From: CAIYTF01 sp963664845
GTDB lineage: Bacteria > Bacteroidota > Ignavibacteria > Ignavibacteriales > Ignavibacteriaceae
Direction of reading: 5' to 3'
DNA: 64,000 nt
Assembly (NCBI GenBank): GCA_963664845.1
Contig: OY761615.1
Span: forward strand, 2,480,001-2,544,000
A program made the translations under genes and the position numbers. The notes under the pieces were generated by a model. It worked only from the letters and a program-made list of their open reading frames with translations, was not told the DNA's origin and searched no databases. Every line of letters starts with the position of its first letter. Position 1 is the stretch's first letter. This document shows, in pieces, positions 16,822-24,856 of the stretch.

Positions 16822-18345
16822 TTACAGTGGACGAACCTGATATTTACGCAAAGTGAATTTTGCATCGTAGGAGTCACGCTTAGTTATCTTCATTTTAAAT
16901 TTCCGGTAGGCTTCATCAACCGGCAGAAACTTTTGTTCGGATACCAAAGAAGCATTTGCTGCCACATACGTTTCAAATTCCGGGGAAACTTCGGATTGTG
17001 TAGACTCCCGGCCACTGCTCAACACATAGAAAAAATGGAAAGTACCCGAACTTAACGCGTTTTTCAATAACGTGACATTTGCAGAATCCAGTACAGGCGG
17101 CAGGTCGGCATACACGTAATCACGATAATAATTATATACCATTCTTTCATCCGCTATCACCAATGCGTTCTCGCCCCGTATGGGCGCTATCATTTCTTTC
17201 CACGGCGAGGCATACACGGGCATTAGAAAGTGTCTGTTGCTGCAATAGTTACTTATCGAGTAAACATTCAACAGACCCAAAACAGCAATAAAAGCATATC
17301 GAAAAATTTTCCCCTTTAATGAATAATAAACTACATACAGTACAATAAACAAAAAAGGCAAAACAAAAAATGTCCGCGACGGTGTATAAATGAAACTGGT
17401 ATGCGTAGATATATAAGTTGTGATCGCTGAGGTGAAAAGGAGTCCGCAAAGCAAAGCAAGCAATGAAATGGTCAGCTGGCGCTTATAACCTGCAACAGCT
17501 TTCCAATTGAGTCCGGCTAGGACGATAAGCACCAATAACACTATACCGGCAATAGCAGCTTTTTCAAAGGGATACAGGGTTTCACCAAACAAAAAAGCAT
17601 AGAAACTGTAGCCCATTTTAACTACGATGGACACCGGTGAGTTGTTAAGATCTGCCATTGCATCCCGGTTGTGCATGCGGCTTAGTTGTTGTACGAGGAC
17701 AACAAACCAGGGAGTAAATAAGCAAAAGGCCGCAAATGTAATACCCACAAGTCTCAATAGCCTTTCGCGGTGATACAGCAAAACATATAAACCGTGTACG
17801 CCAATCATAATGGATGCCGGGTAGTCGGTATAAAGAATTACCGCATACGATGTGATAAGGAGCAGAGTCAGTTTCCACCCCTGACGCTCCACCCAGGTTA
17901 GAAGCAGAGCAGTTGAAAACATACATACGCCCGCCGTGAATGCATAATATCGGAGCATGGGGAGAAACAACCATACCTCGGCTGAAACCCCAAGCAACAG
18001 CACGGGGAAAACCTTGCTTTCAGAACCGAATAATCGCTTAATAAGAAGAATTGCCCCGCTGAAGAAAAAGATACCGTTCAAGAACTGAAATACCCGCGCA
18101 GAGAGCTCACCGTTTCCAACAGTACCGATCCAAACCTTAAGCAATAAAAAATATAATGGCGGATGATAATCTTTCGTCAGCAGCTCAACAAAATCCTGGC
18201 CCCCGGCGCCGGCGAATATAAAGCTCCAAATCTCGTCGCCCCATAAGCTCTTGGTAATAAAAGCAGCAATGCATGGAGCCATTGACGCCAGCAAAATGAT
18301 CAACAGCTCTGATTTGGAAAAATAATCTACAGTTTTCCCGTTCAT
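16822..18345 (-). CDS. GT39/ArnT-like membrane glycosyltransferase
   Basis: 507 residues with about 11-12 transmembrane segments and a soluble C-terminal tail. The first periplasmic loop has SLWGDEIWSF with the acidic DE pair (37-38) used as catalytic base in the GT-C fold, and DYHPPLYFLLLKVWI follows as in PMT/ArnT enzymes. They move a sugar from a polyprenyl phosphate to lipid A, protein or glycan in the periplasm. Its ATG overlaps the ligase stop (TAATG), so it is the last gene of the eight-gene run. The acceptor cannot be told. The 179 bases between its end and the PGT gene show no clear structure. Confidence 0.82.
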   Translation of the reverse strand: MNGKTVDYFSKSELLIILLASMAPCIAAFITKSLWGDEIWSFIFAGAGGQDFVELLTKDYHPPLYFLLLKVWIGTVGNGELSARVFQFLNGIFFFSGAILLIKRLFGSESKVFPVLLLGVSAEVWLFLPMLRYYAFTAGVCMFSTALLLTWVERQGWKLTLLLITSYAVILYTDYPASIMIGVHGLYVLLYHRERLLRLVGITFAAFCLFTPWFVVLVQQLSRMHNRDAMADLNNSPVSIVVKMGYSFYAFLFGETLYPFEKAAIAGIVLLVLIVLAGLNWKAVAGYKRQLTISLLALLCGLLFTSAITTYISTHTSFIYTPSRTFFVLPFLFIVLYVVYYSLKGKIFRYAFIAVLGLLNVYSISNYCSNRHFLMPVYASPWKEMIAPIRGENALVIADERMVYNYYRDYVYADLPPVLDSANVTLLKNALSSGTFHFFYVLSSGRESTQSEVSPEFETYVAANASLVSEQKFLPVDEAYRKFKMKITKRDSYDAKFTLRKYQVRPL

Positions 18346-20408
18346 TAACTTCCCTTTGCCGTCGGGGTCGTTAAGGCAAAGCCCTTAATTGCTACCATCA
18401 GTGCGGTAATGAGCCAAAGTATTGTAATAATTTCATGATCACCGAAGTCCCATTCTGTCAGCCCTGCCACAAGAAATGCCGTTATGGAGGCAAGCCCGCC
18501 AACCGCAAGTGCGGTATAGAAGGAATTTCCCTTGACAGCACAATAGGTGGTATAATAGAGTTTATACAGTTTATATATGAGGAAAAGGAATGCGCAGAAT
18601 CCAAACAATCCCAAGGTTGCAAGAATATGAAAAAAGTTGTTATGCAGATGGCCCTGTATTTCCTTATCAAATGGTCTTTTATATTTGATAAATAATCGTG
18701 CGAGATCAATATCACCCACGCCAAACAGAGGATGACTCTTGAACATCCGGATGCCGGCACGCCACAAGGCAAGCCGGGATGTGTTCGAAGGATGATTCAT
18801 ATCAAAAAAGCGCAGAAGAGGGCTGCGTTTGATTTCAGATACGGCCAGCGAATTGTCGAGGAGACCCAGCGAATAGGGCACCAGCATACCCCGTGCGTCT
18901 TTCTTTTGTTCATGCAGTGCCATCGTTGACAGCTGTAACATAAACCACCGATCACCTTTTACCCGCAATAAAAGCTGTTTGTCATCTTCCGCAACCTGCA
19001 ATGGCTCTGCCTGCAACGGAATTTCAGCAACATTGTGAAGAGCGTTTTTTTGAATAGCTTTAATTACAATACTGTCGCGATAAATATAGAGCAAGTGTTT
19101 ATCAACTACCCGCACAAACTGCGGTGGTTGTTTATCAAAACGCTCAGCCACCAATGGTCTTTCCAAAAGAAGGTCACCTGTCTGGTATACCTCCACCCCT
19201 CTTTTGGGAGAATATAAAGCCAGATAAGAAGAATCTATGCTCATGGATTCAAAACCATATAAATACTCATACCGCTTTTGTACTTCGGGCAGGAACAGTT
19301 TCGGGAAAACGGTAAGCCCGCTGTCCTTATCCAGGACGTAGAGTATATTATCGAATATCTTCCATGATACCGTAAACCCGGGAGACAAAAATACAAGCGG
19401 CGTTACTGCAAATCCGCCAGTTGATTTCCGGCACAGAATAATACGCGTGTCTACCAGCCCGATGGCTAATCCTGTATCATTCAGAATCTGTGTTGAGTTG
19501 ACGGCATCTTTAATTTCGAGATGTTGCTTTTCATTTAGCTGCCTGTCGAACAGAAGAACACCGTTCGTGTAATCGCTCACGGAAATAAGTGCCGGGCTCA
19601 CCTGAACATCCAGCGCAAGCCCTGAAGTGGCAATGGTCTTCTCAGTTTTGATCTCGTTTTTGGCAAATGTATATGCGCTCACCCGACTTGCATTCTTTGC
19701 CATACTGAACATAACAATAACAAGCAGAATGATTGCCACATTGATGAACCACTTGCGCTGCATAAAAATGATAAGCACTATTCCTGCCGCACCGCCCAGC
19801 CAACCGGTTTTCTTATAGGTGGCAAAGACAGCCAGCGCAGAAATAATAAAAAAGCCCACCATGAGTATGCGTTTTGTTCCAAGTTTTCCCTTTTCCAACG
19901 CGAGTGAGAAAAAGAACAGCATGAGGAATGTCATGATCTCAGCGGCAGTTATCGGGTATTGAAAAAGCGATGGGCCTGACTCGGCACGTTGATATTCCCC
20001 AATAAGGATATAGCGATAAGAAGCGACGAGATAGAGCAGCATACCGATTAATGCAAAGACAGCGATAACCAACAGCTGCTTATTCAGTTTTTCTTTTTTC
20101 AGCAGGGCCGGCACAACGTACACAATGGGCATCAGAAAAGCCCGTTTGAGAAAATTCTGAAATGCGCCTCCCTTGTCTGACGAAAAAAGGAAAGCCAGCA
20201 GTTCTGCCGACAAATAGAGCAGCATAGGCAACTCCAGCCCGGTTGCCACGAATGGTTTTTCCTTTGTTTCATACCACGTCAGCAGCAAAAACAACAATGC
20301 GCCATAATATCCAAGCTGATTAACAAAAATGGAATTGGTGAGTGAGGCAAAAAACAGAAACAGGCAAATATGAGCTCCGCGCTCGTATAGTTTTCTGCGA
20401 TCCATCAT
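18345..20408 (-). CDS. O-antigen ligase/polymerase (Wzy/WaaL) with beta-propeller-like insertion
   Basis: 687 residues against about 400-450 for usual ligases. Residues 1-240 hold about eight membrane segments. The Wzy_C region is intact: SRLALWRAGIRMFKSHPLFG (544-563) then GHLHNNFFHILATLGLFGF (587-605) with the conserved His, and final membrane helices. Between them, residues ~250-535, there is a soluble insertion with seven WD/quinoprotein-like units, each with two short hydrophobic strands (ALISVSDYTNGVLLFDRQL, ILYVLDKDSGLTVFPKLF, YLALYSPKRGVEVYQTGD, LLYIYRDSIVIKAI and others). This lies where the catalytic periplasmic loop is. It would join or polymerise glycan on the outer face of the inner membrane. 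Start ATG 20408 overlaps the exporter stop. Confidence 0.85.
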   Translation of the reverse strand: MMDRRKLYERGAHICLFLFFASLTNSIFVNQLGYYGALLFLLLTWYETKEKPFVATGLELPMLLYLSAELLAFLFSSDKGGAFQNFLKRAFLMPIVYVVPALLKKEKLNKQLLVIAVFALIGMLLYLVASYRYILIGEYQRAESGPSLFQYPITAAEIMTFLMLFFFSLALEKGKLGTKRILMVGFFIISALAVFATYKKTGWLGGAAGIVLIIFMQRKWFINVAIILLVIVMFSMAKNASRVSAYTFAKNEIKTEKTIATSGLALDVQVSPALISVSDYTNGVLLFDRQLNEKQHLEIKDAVNSTQILNDTGLAIGLVDTRIILCRKSTGGFAVTPLVFLSPGFTVSWKIFDNILYVLDKDSGLTVFPKLFLPEVQKRYEYLYGFESMSIDSSYLALYSPKRGVEVYQTGDLLLERPLVAERFDKQPPQFVRVVDKHLLYIYRDSIVIKAIQKNALHNVAEIPLQAEPLQVAEDDKQLLLRVKGDRWFMLQLSTMALHEQKKDARGMLVPYSLGLLDNSLAVSEIKRSPLLRFFDMNHPSNTSRLALWRAGIRMFKSHPLFGVGDIDLARLFIKYKRPFDKEIQGHLHNNFFHILATLGLFGFCAFLFLIYKLYKLYYTTYCAVKGNSFYTALAVGGLASITAFLVAGLTEWDFGDHEIITILWLITALMVAIKGFALTTPTAKGS

Positions 20409-22261
20409 GCCTGATCCCTGAATTGCATCTCATAAAGCCGTTTATAAATACCGGTCTCGTCTGCAATTAATTCTTCGTGAGAGCCCGATTGCACGATTCG
20501 CCCTTTTTCGATGACCAGAATTTTGTTTGCCTTTCGTATCGTGCTCAAACGATGTGCAATCATGAACGTTGTGCGGTTCTCCATGAGACGCTCGATCGCC
20601 TCCTGAACCAGCAACTCAGATTCGTTGTCAAGCGCAGAAGTAGCTTCATCAAAAATCATGATCTGCGGATCCTTCATAAGCGCGCGGGCAATTGAAAGGC
20701 GCTGCCGCTGTCCGCCTGATAGTTTAACTCCGCGTTCGCCTATCTGTGTGGCATACTGTTCCGGCAATTCCATTATGAAATCGTGGGCGTTTGCCATCCT
20801 TGCAGCGCGATAAACCGCATCCATGGAAACATCACTCAGGCCATAAGCAATATTGTTTAAAATGCTTTCATTAAACAGAATCGTTTCCTGGGTAACAATA
20901 CCCATCAACAACCGTAGATCGGCAATTGCATATTCCCGAATATCAACACCATCAATCATTATTCTTCCGGAGCCGACATCGTAAAATCTTGGCAAAAGAT
21001 CGACCATTGTTGACTTGCCTCCACCGCTCGGGCCAACCAACGCTATAATTTCACCTTTTTGTACTTCGAACGATATATCATGCAGCACCGGTTCATCAGC
21101 ATCCTCGTACATATACCCCACTTTATCGAAAGTAAGCGTATTTTTAAATTCCTTTATCCGGGTGGGGTGTTCAACGTTCACAATAGAAGGCGGAGCGTCA
21201 ATAAGCGCAAATACACGGGCACCGGCTGCCGCTGCCTCCTGGATACGGTTATTGACGCTGCTTAATTCTTTTATCGGAGGCATCATCTGAAATATGGCAA
21301 ACAGAAAGCCGAGAAACTCACTCGCTTTGAGCATATGATCTTCAAGCACCAGCCGGCCCCCTTTATAAATAATGACTGCGCCGACAAGCACACTCAGAAA
21401 TTCTGTCACCGGCTGAGCCAGGTTTCTTATCCGGGTGATACGAAGCATCAAATTAAAATAGTTCCGGGTCTCCCTCTTAAACTTGTTGGTCTCATAGTTC
21501 TCCATCCCAAACGCTTTTACGATTTTAACTCCGGAAATTGTTTCCTGCAGAACATTGGTGATGTCTGCCATTTTTTCCTGAATAAACGTTACTTGTTTTC
21601 TTATCCGTAAGCCAAACCAGGCAATAACACCCATTGAAACAGGAAGAATGATGAAGGCAAATATTGTCAGATGAATGCTGATGCTCAGCGCCATACCAAG
21701 AAACACAATAATACTAAGGGGCTCGCGTACCAAATTCAAAAATGATGCAGCTACACTGCCTTGCATAACGTTAACATCATTAGTTATACAGGAGATCAGA
21801 TTTCCTGTCCGCTCATTCTTAAAGAAACTTATGGGTAATTGATGCAAGTGTTTGTAGGCATCGTTCCGTATGTCTTTCACCGTCCCCTGTTCCACAACCG
21901 TGAGGAAATAGGCCTGCAGATATCCGGCAATGTTTTTCATCAGGAAAACGAACAGCATCAGGAAGCAGACACGAATAAGAGAATCAATTTTTGTTCCGGT
22001 AAAGATATATTTGGACAGAGTAGCGCTCAGTTGGTCTTTAATCTTTTGCAACATCCCCACTTCGGTTTGTGCTGCGTTACTCTGCGGGGCAACAACTTCA
22101 GTCTTTGTTGTCGAGTCCTGAAAGAGTGCGTCAAGCAGCGGTATGGTCAGGTATACTGAAGCACCATTTAACAAAGAGAAAAAGATGCTGAAAACCATCG
22201 CAAGAATGATATGAGTTGTGTACCGTTTTGTATAACCGAGTATTCGTAAATATATTGCCAT
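20405..22261 (-). CDS. MsbA-like ABC exporter, fused membrane and ATPase domains
   Basis: 618 residues. The N-terminal half has six membrane helices with the coupling sequence HLHQLPISFFKNERTGNLIS. The ATPase half has Walker A GPSGGGKST, Q-loop IVTQETILFNE, signature KLSGGQRQRLSIARAL, Walker B IMIFDEATSALD and the H-switch IAHRLSTIRK. The closest functional group is MsbA, which flips lipid A-core. A hydrophilic stretch of ~45 residues after the first helix is longer than usual. ATG 22261 (MAIYLRILGY) overlaps the upstream stop as TAATG; the frame runs on to 22306 without family similarity. Position before the ligase suggests it flips a lipid-linked glycan or lipid A-core. Confidence 0.9.
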   Translation of the reverse strand: MAIYLRILGYTKRYTTHIILAMVFSIFFSLLNGASVYLTIPLLDALFQDSTTKTEVVAPQSNAAQTEVGMLQKIKDQLSATLSKYIFTGTKIDSLIRVCFLMLFVFLMKNIAGYLQAYFLTVVEQGTVKDIRNDAYKHLHQLPISFFKNERTGNLISCITNDVNVMQGSVAASFLNLVREPLSIIVFLGMALSISIHLTIFAFIILPVSMGVIAWFGLRIRKQVTFIQEKMADITNVLQETISGVKIVKAFGMENYETNKFKRETRNYFNLMLRITRIRNLAQPVTEFLSVLVGAVIIYKGGRLVLEDHMLKASEFLGFLFAIFQMMPPIKELSSVNNRIQEAAAAGARVFALIDAPPSIVNVEHPTRIKEFKNTLTFDKVGYMYEDADEPVLHDISFEVQKGEIIALVGPSGGGKSTMVDLLPRFYDVGSGRIMIDGVDIREYAIADLRLLMGIVTQETILFNESILNNIAYGLSDVSMDAVYRAARMANAHDFIMELPEQYATQIGERGVKLSGGQRQRLSIARALMKDPQIMIFDEATSALDNESELLVQEAIERLMENRTTFMIAHRLSTIRKANKILVIEKGRIVQSGSHEELIADETGIYKRLYEMQFRDQA

Positions 22262-23283
22262 TATAAACCATAATCTGGAAGTTCTGGAATATTCTGCAGG
22301 CCGCACCCACCCGGCAGACGTAAAGTTGTAATTTCCTTTTTTTCTTTCAAAGAAAAGAGATGAATACGCGAGTTTTCGCCGAAATTATCGTCATAAATAA
22401 CAATATCCCCGATAACATCAAAATGCTTATACCCGCCGCCGTCAATAATCCGCACCATGGCGCTTTCGGTTAAAGAGAAGATGTATAAACTGGCTGTCTG
22501 CGGCTGAGGGTCTCGCAGGGTCTTGTTTTTGGCTGACAGGTCGACAGTTGAAAAAACCAGCGTTTCGCCATTTGCACTCCACGCCACAGAGTGCAGCCTT
22601 TGTCCGGATTCTCCCGCCAACAGTTTTGTTTTCTCTATGCCTCCACGCAGAAGAACCGCGTTTTTATCGTTCAGATCAATAGAGTAATTTTTATCAAGCG
22701 AAAGGAGTCGCACTTTCTCTGTGGGCAGCGGCGGGAAACCGTCTTTGGTAAAATCAAAAAGCCTTGCCTGTTCACTGATCTTGCTGCCTGTTGTGGTGAA
22801 CAAAAGTTTCTGCTGCATTACGTGGGAAACCATTGCCGATTGAAGCCTGTTTACCGCTATTGAAATAGTGCTGTCATTCTCAAAAAACGAGACGAGCTGC
22901 ACCCCATTGCCAAGTTTAAGAGCGTGCGCAATTTTCAATGTTCTCAAATCAACTATATATAGCCTTGCATTTAGAAAATAGGGAAGGATACCTTTCCTGC
23001 CTGCTTGTGTAACAGTTATAAAATAGGAAACAGCATGCGGTTCATTGGTGCCTACTTCCACAACACTTTCCTTCGGATTGGACCAAAACCGTTCGTATTG
23101 ATTTGTTTTAAGATTAAAAAGATATACCGCCTTGCTATTTCCTTCCCGCCCGGCAAAAAGGAACTTTGTCGCGGTGTCCGGTACTGCTTTATGGACGAGT
23201 GGCAGATGATGCTTTTTTTTACAGCCTGGTGAAAGCAACGCGATACCCGACATGAACAGAAGAAACAGGGCAACGTGCTTCAT
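22261..23283 (-). CDS. Lipoprotein with probable beta-propeller repeats
   Basis: 340 residues. The N-terminus has a hydrophobic signal ending in LLSPGC (Cys 21) followed by KKKHH, a plausible lipoprotein site although Pro at -2 is unusual. The rest is soluble with TolB/WD-like units: FLFAGREGNSKAVYLFNLKT, ARLYIVDLRTLKIAHALKL, HSVAWSANGETLVFSTVDLS, ASLYIFSLTESAMVRII and SRIHLFSLKEKKEITTL. No catalytic motif is visible. It overlaps genes on both sides (ATGA with M50, TAATG with the exporter), so it is made with the exporter and the propeller-bearing ligase. A scaffolding role at the membrane is inferred. Confidence 0.72.
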   Translation of the reverse strand: MKHVALFLLFMSGIALLSPGCKKKHHLPLVHKAVPDTATKFLFAGREGNSKAVYLFNLKTNQYERFWSNPKESVVEVGTNEPHAVSYFITVTQAGRKGILPYFLNARLYIVDLRTLKIAHALKLGNGVQLVSFFENDSTISIAVNRLQSAMVSHVMQQKLLFTTTGSKISEQARLFDFTKDGFPPLPTEKVRLLSLDKNYSIDLNDKNAVLLRGGIEKTKLLAGESGQRLHSVAWSANGETLVFSTVDLSAKNKTLRDPQPQTASLYIFSLTESAMVRIIDGGGYKHFDVIGDIVIYDDNFGENSRIHLFSLKEKKEITTLRLPGGCGLQNIPELPDYGL

Positions 23284-23939
23284 GGGTGAACTGCTTCGTA
23301 CAGTTTGAAAAACACAAGTGTTACGCTGTTGACAATATTCATAAAATATGCGAATACCGGCGTATTTATGGCAACCAACAGGATCAGCGAACCCACCATC
23401 CCCATGCGCAGATAGCGCGCAGTGTATTCATTAGGAAACAGATCAAACAATATATGAGCGCCGTCAAGAGGTGGCAACGGCAACAAGTTAAACAGGCAGA
23501 GGAAGATATTAAAATATACCGAGTAGACGAAGATCTGCCCAACCAGTTTACCCGGATGCAGATTCAGCAATCCAAGCACAATGAGGCCGCCCAGAAAAAC
23601 CAGGGCCAGCAATAAATTGGAAAGCGGGCCTGCGGCAGAAACAAGCAAATCGTCTTTAATGGGATCATGAAGTTTTGAGCGATCTACCGGAATAGGTTTT
23701 GCCCAACCTATGAGAGCAAATCCTGAGGTGAATGAGAGCAGCGGCATTACTATGGTTCCGAAGAGATCAATATGTTTCAGGGGATTCAGTGTCAACCGCC
23801 CCATCGACTTAGCCGTATCATCACCATAATGCGATGCAACAATGGCATGCGCAAATTCATGCACGGTTATCGATATAATAAACAGCGGCAGAAAGCTAAA
23901 CAGGCGAATTAATGATTCACTGATTTCAATATGGGGCAT
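23280..23939 (-). CDS. Site-2-protease-type M50 membrane metallopeptidase
   Basis: 219 residues with about six membrane segments. The zinc motif HEFAH is at residues ~28-32 (ISITVHEFAHAIVASHYGDD), and the second half has NLLPLPPLDGAHILFDL, where the Asp is the third zinc ligand. SMGRLTLNPLKHIDLFGTIV and GWAKPIPVD are typical of the compact YwhC/SREBP-like subgroup lacking PDZ domains. Such enzymes cleave membrane-spanning anti-sigma factors or signal-peptide remnants. The target is unknown. It lies 8 bases after xerD and overlaps the lipoprotein start. Confidence 0.92.
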   Translation of the reverse strand: MPHIEISESLIRLFSFLPLFIISITVHEFAHAIVASHYGDDTAKSMGRLTLNPLKHIDLFGTIVMPLLSFTSGFALIGWAKPIPVDRSKLHDPIKDDLLVSAAGPLSNLLLALVFLGGLIVLGLLNLHPGKLVGQIFVYSVYFNIFLCLFNLLPLPPLDGAHILFDLFPNEYTARYLRMGMVGSLILLVAINTPVFAYFMNIVNSVTLVFFKLYEAVHP

Positions 23940-23947
23940 TTACTGAC

Positions 23948-24856
23948 CTAACCTCTCGGATGATATGCTTTGTGTTCCTGCCGGACAAACTCTTTATCTA
24001 AATGCGTGTATATTTGAGTTGTTGAAATATCGGCATGCCCCAACATCTCCTGCACTGCCCGTAAGTCCGCCCCTCCTTCAATAAGATGCGTGGCAAATGA
24101 ATGCCGGAACAAGTGTGGATGCACGTGATGCGTGATACCCGCCTGCACAACATATGCCCGGATAATTTTCCACACGCCCATACGGGAAAGATGTTTCCCG
24201 CGCGCATTCAGGAAGACATAATTTTCGCTTTGCTGCAATTTTGATAAAAGTGGTCTTGAGCGGGAAAAATACTCTTCAAGAAAATGAATGGCTGAACTGC
24301 CAATGGGAGTTATTCGCTCCTTGTCCCCTTTGCCCAAAACACGTACGACACCATCCTCGAGCAATAAATCGGAGAGTTTTAAATTGATCAACTCCGAAAC
24401 ACGTAAACCGCAGGCATAGAGTGTTTCCAACATCGCCTTGTCACGTAATCCCAACGTATCTTTTTCGTCAGGCATGGAGAGGAGTTTAAACATTTCTTCT
24501 ATGGAGAGTGTTTCCGGAAGTCGTCGGCTCATTTTGGGAGCTGCCAACCGTGCCAAAGGACTGTTTTTTAAACGGCCTTCTGCAATCAGATAAAGGAAAA
24601 ACCCTTTTAGTGAAGAATAATAACGGGAGGCTGAAGTTACGCGAAGACCGCAATCATCCAGAAATTTAAAAAATTTTTTAATTGATTCCGGTGTAACATC
24701 TGAGACAGTGGCAATAGAAAATTTATCAACAAACGCGGTAAAGTGCAGCAGATCGCTTTTATAAGCACTCACCGTATTATCAGAGCGGCCGCGCTCAAGC
24801 GAAAGAGTCTCTACATAATCGGCAATGGCCGCCTCAAGAGTGTTCTCATCATCCAT
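23948..24856 (-). CDS. xerD: Tyrosine recombinase XerD/XerC
   Basis: 302 residues, the normal length for Xer proteins. N-terminal SAM-like domain LSLERGRSDNTVSAYKSDL; catalytic domain with Arg in TLYACGLRVSELINLKLSDL, Lys in VRVLGKGDKERITPIG, HLFRHSFATHLIEGGADLR, GHADISTTQIYTHLDKEF with the His and the nucleophilic Tyr. It resolves chromosome dimers at dif. XerD and XerC are hard to tell apart from one copy; the GLRVSELINLKLSD form fits XerD better. It overlaps the preceding gene by 8 bases. No attachment site or element is next to it, so it is a housekeeping copy rather than an integrase. Confidence 0.93.
   Translation of the reverse strand: MDDENTLEAAIADYVETLSLERGRSDNTVSAYKSDLLHFTAFVDKFSIATVSDVTPESIKKFFKFLDDCGLRVTSASRYYSSLKGFFLYLIAEGRLKNSPLARLAAPKMSRRLPETLSIEEMFKLLSMPDEKDTLGLRDKAMLETLYACGLRVSELINLKLSDLLLEDGVVRVLGKGDKERITPIGSSAIHFLEEYFSRSRPLLSKLQQSENYVFLNARGKHLSRMGVWKIIRAYVVQAGITHHVHPHLFRHSFATHLIEGGADLRAVQEMLGHADISTTQIYTHLDKEFVRQEHKAYHPRG

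Noticed and set aside
23948..24856. XerD as an integrase of a mobile element
   Set aside because: Length, sequence and operon place are those of the housekeeping recombinase; no attachment repeats or phage genes are nearby.
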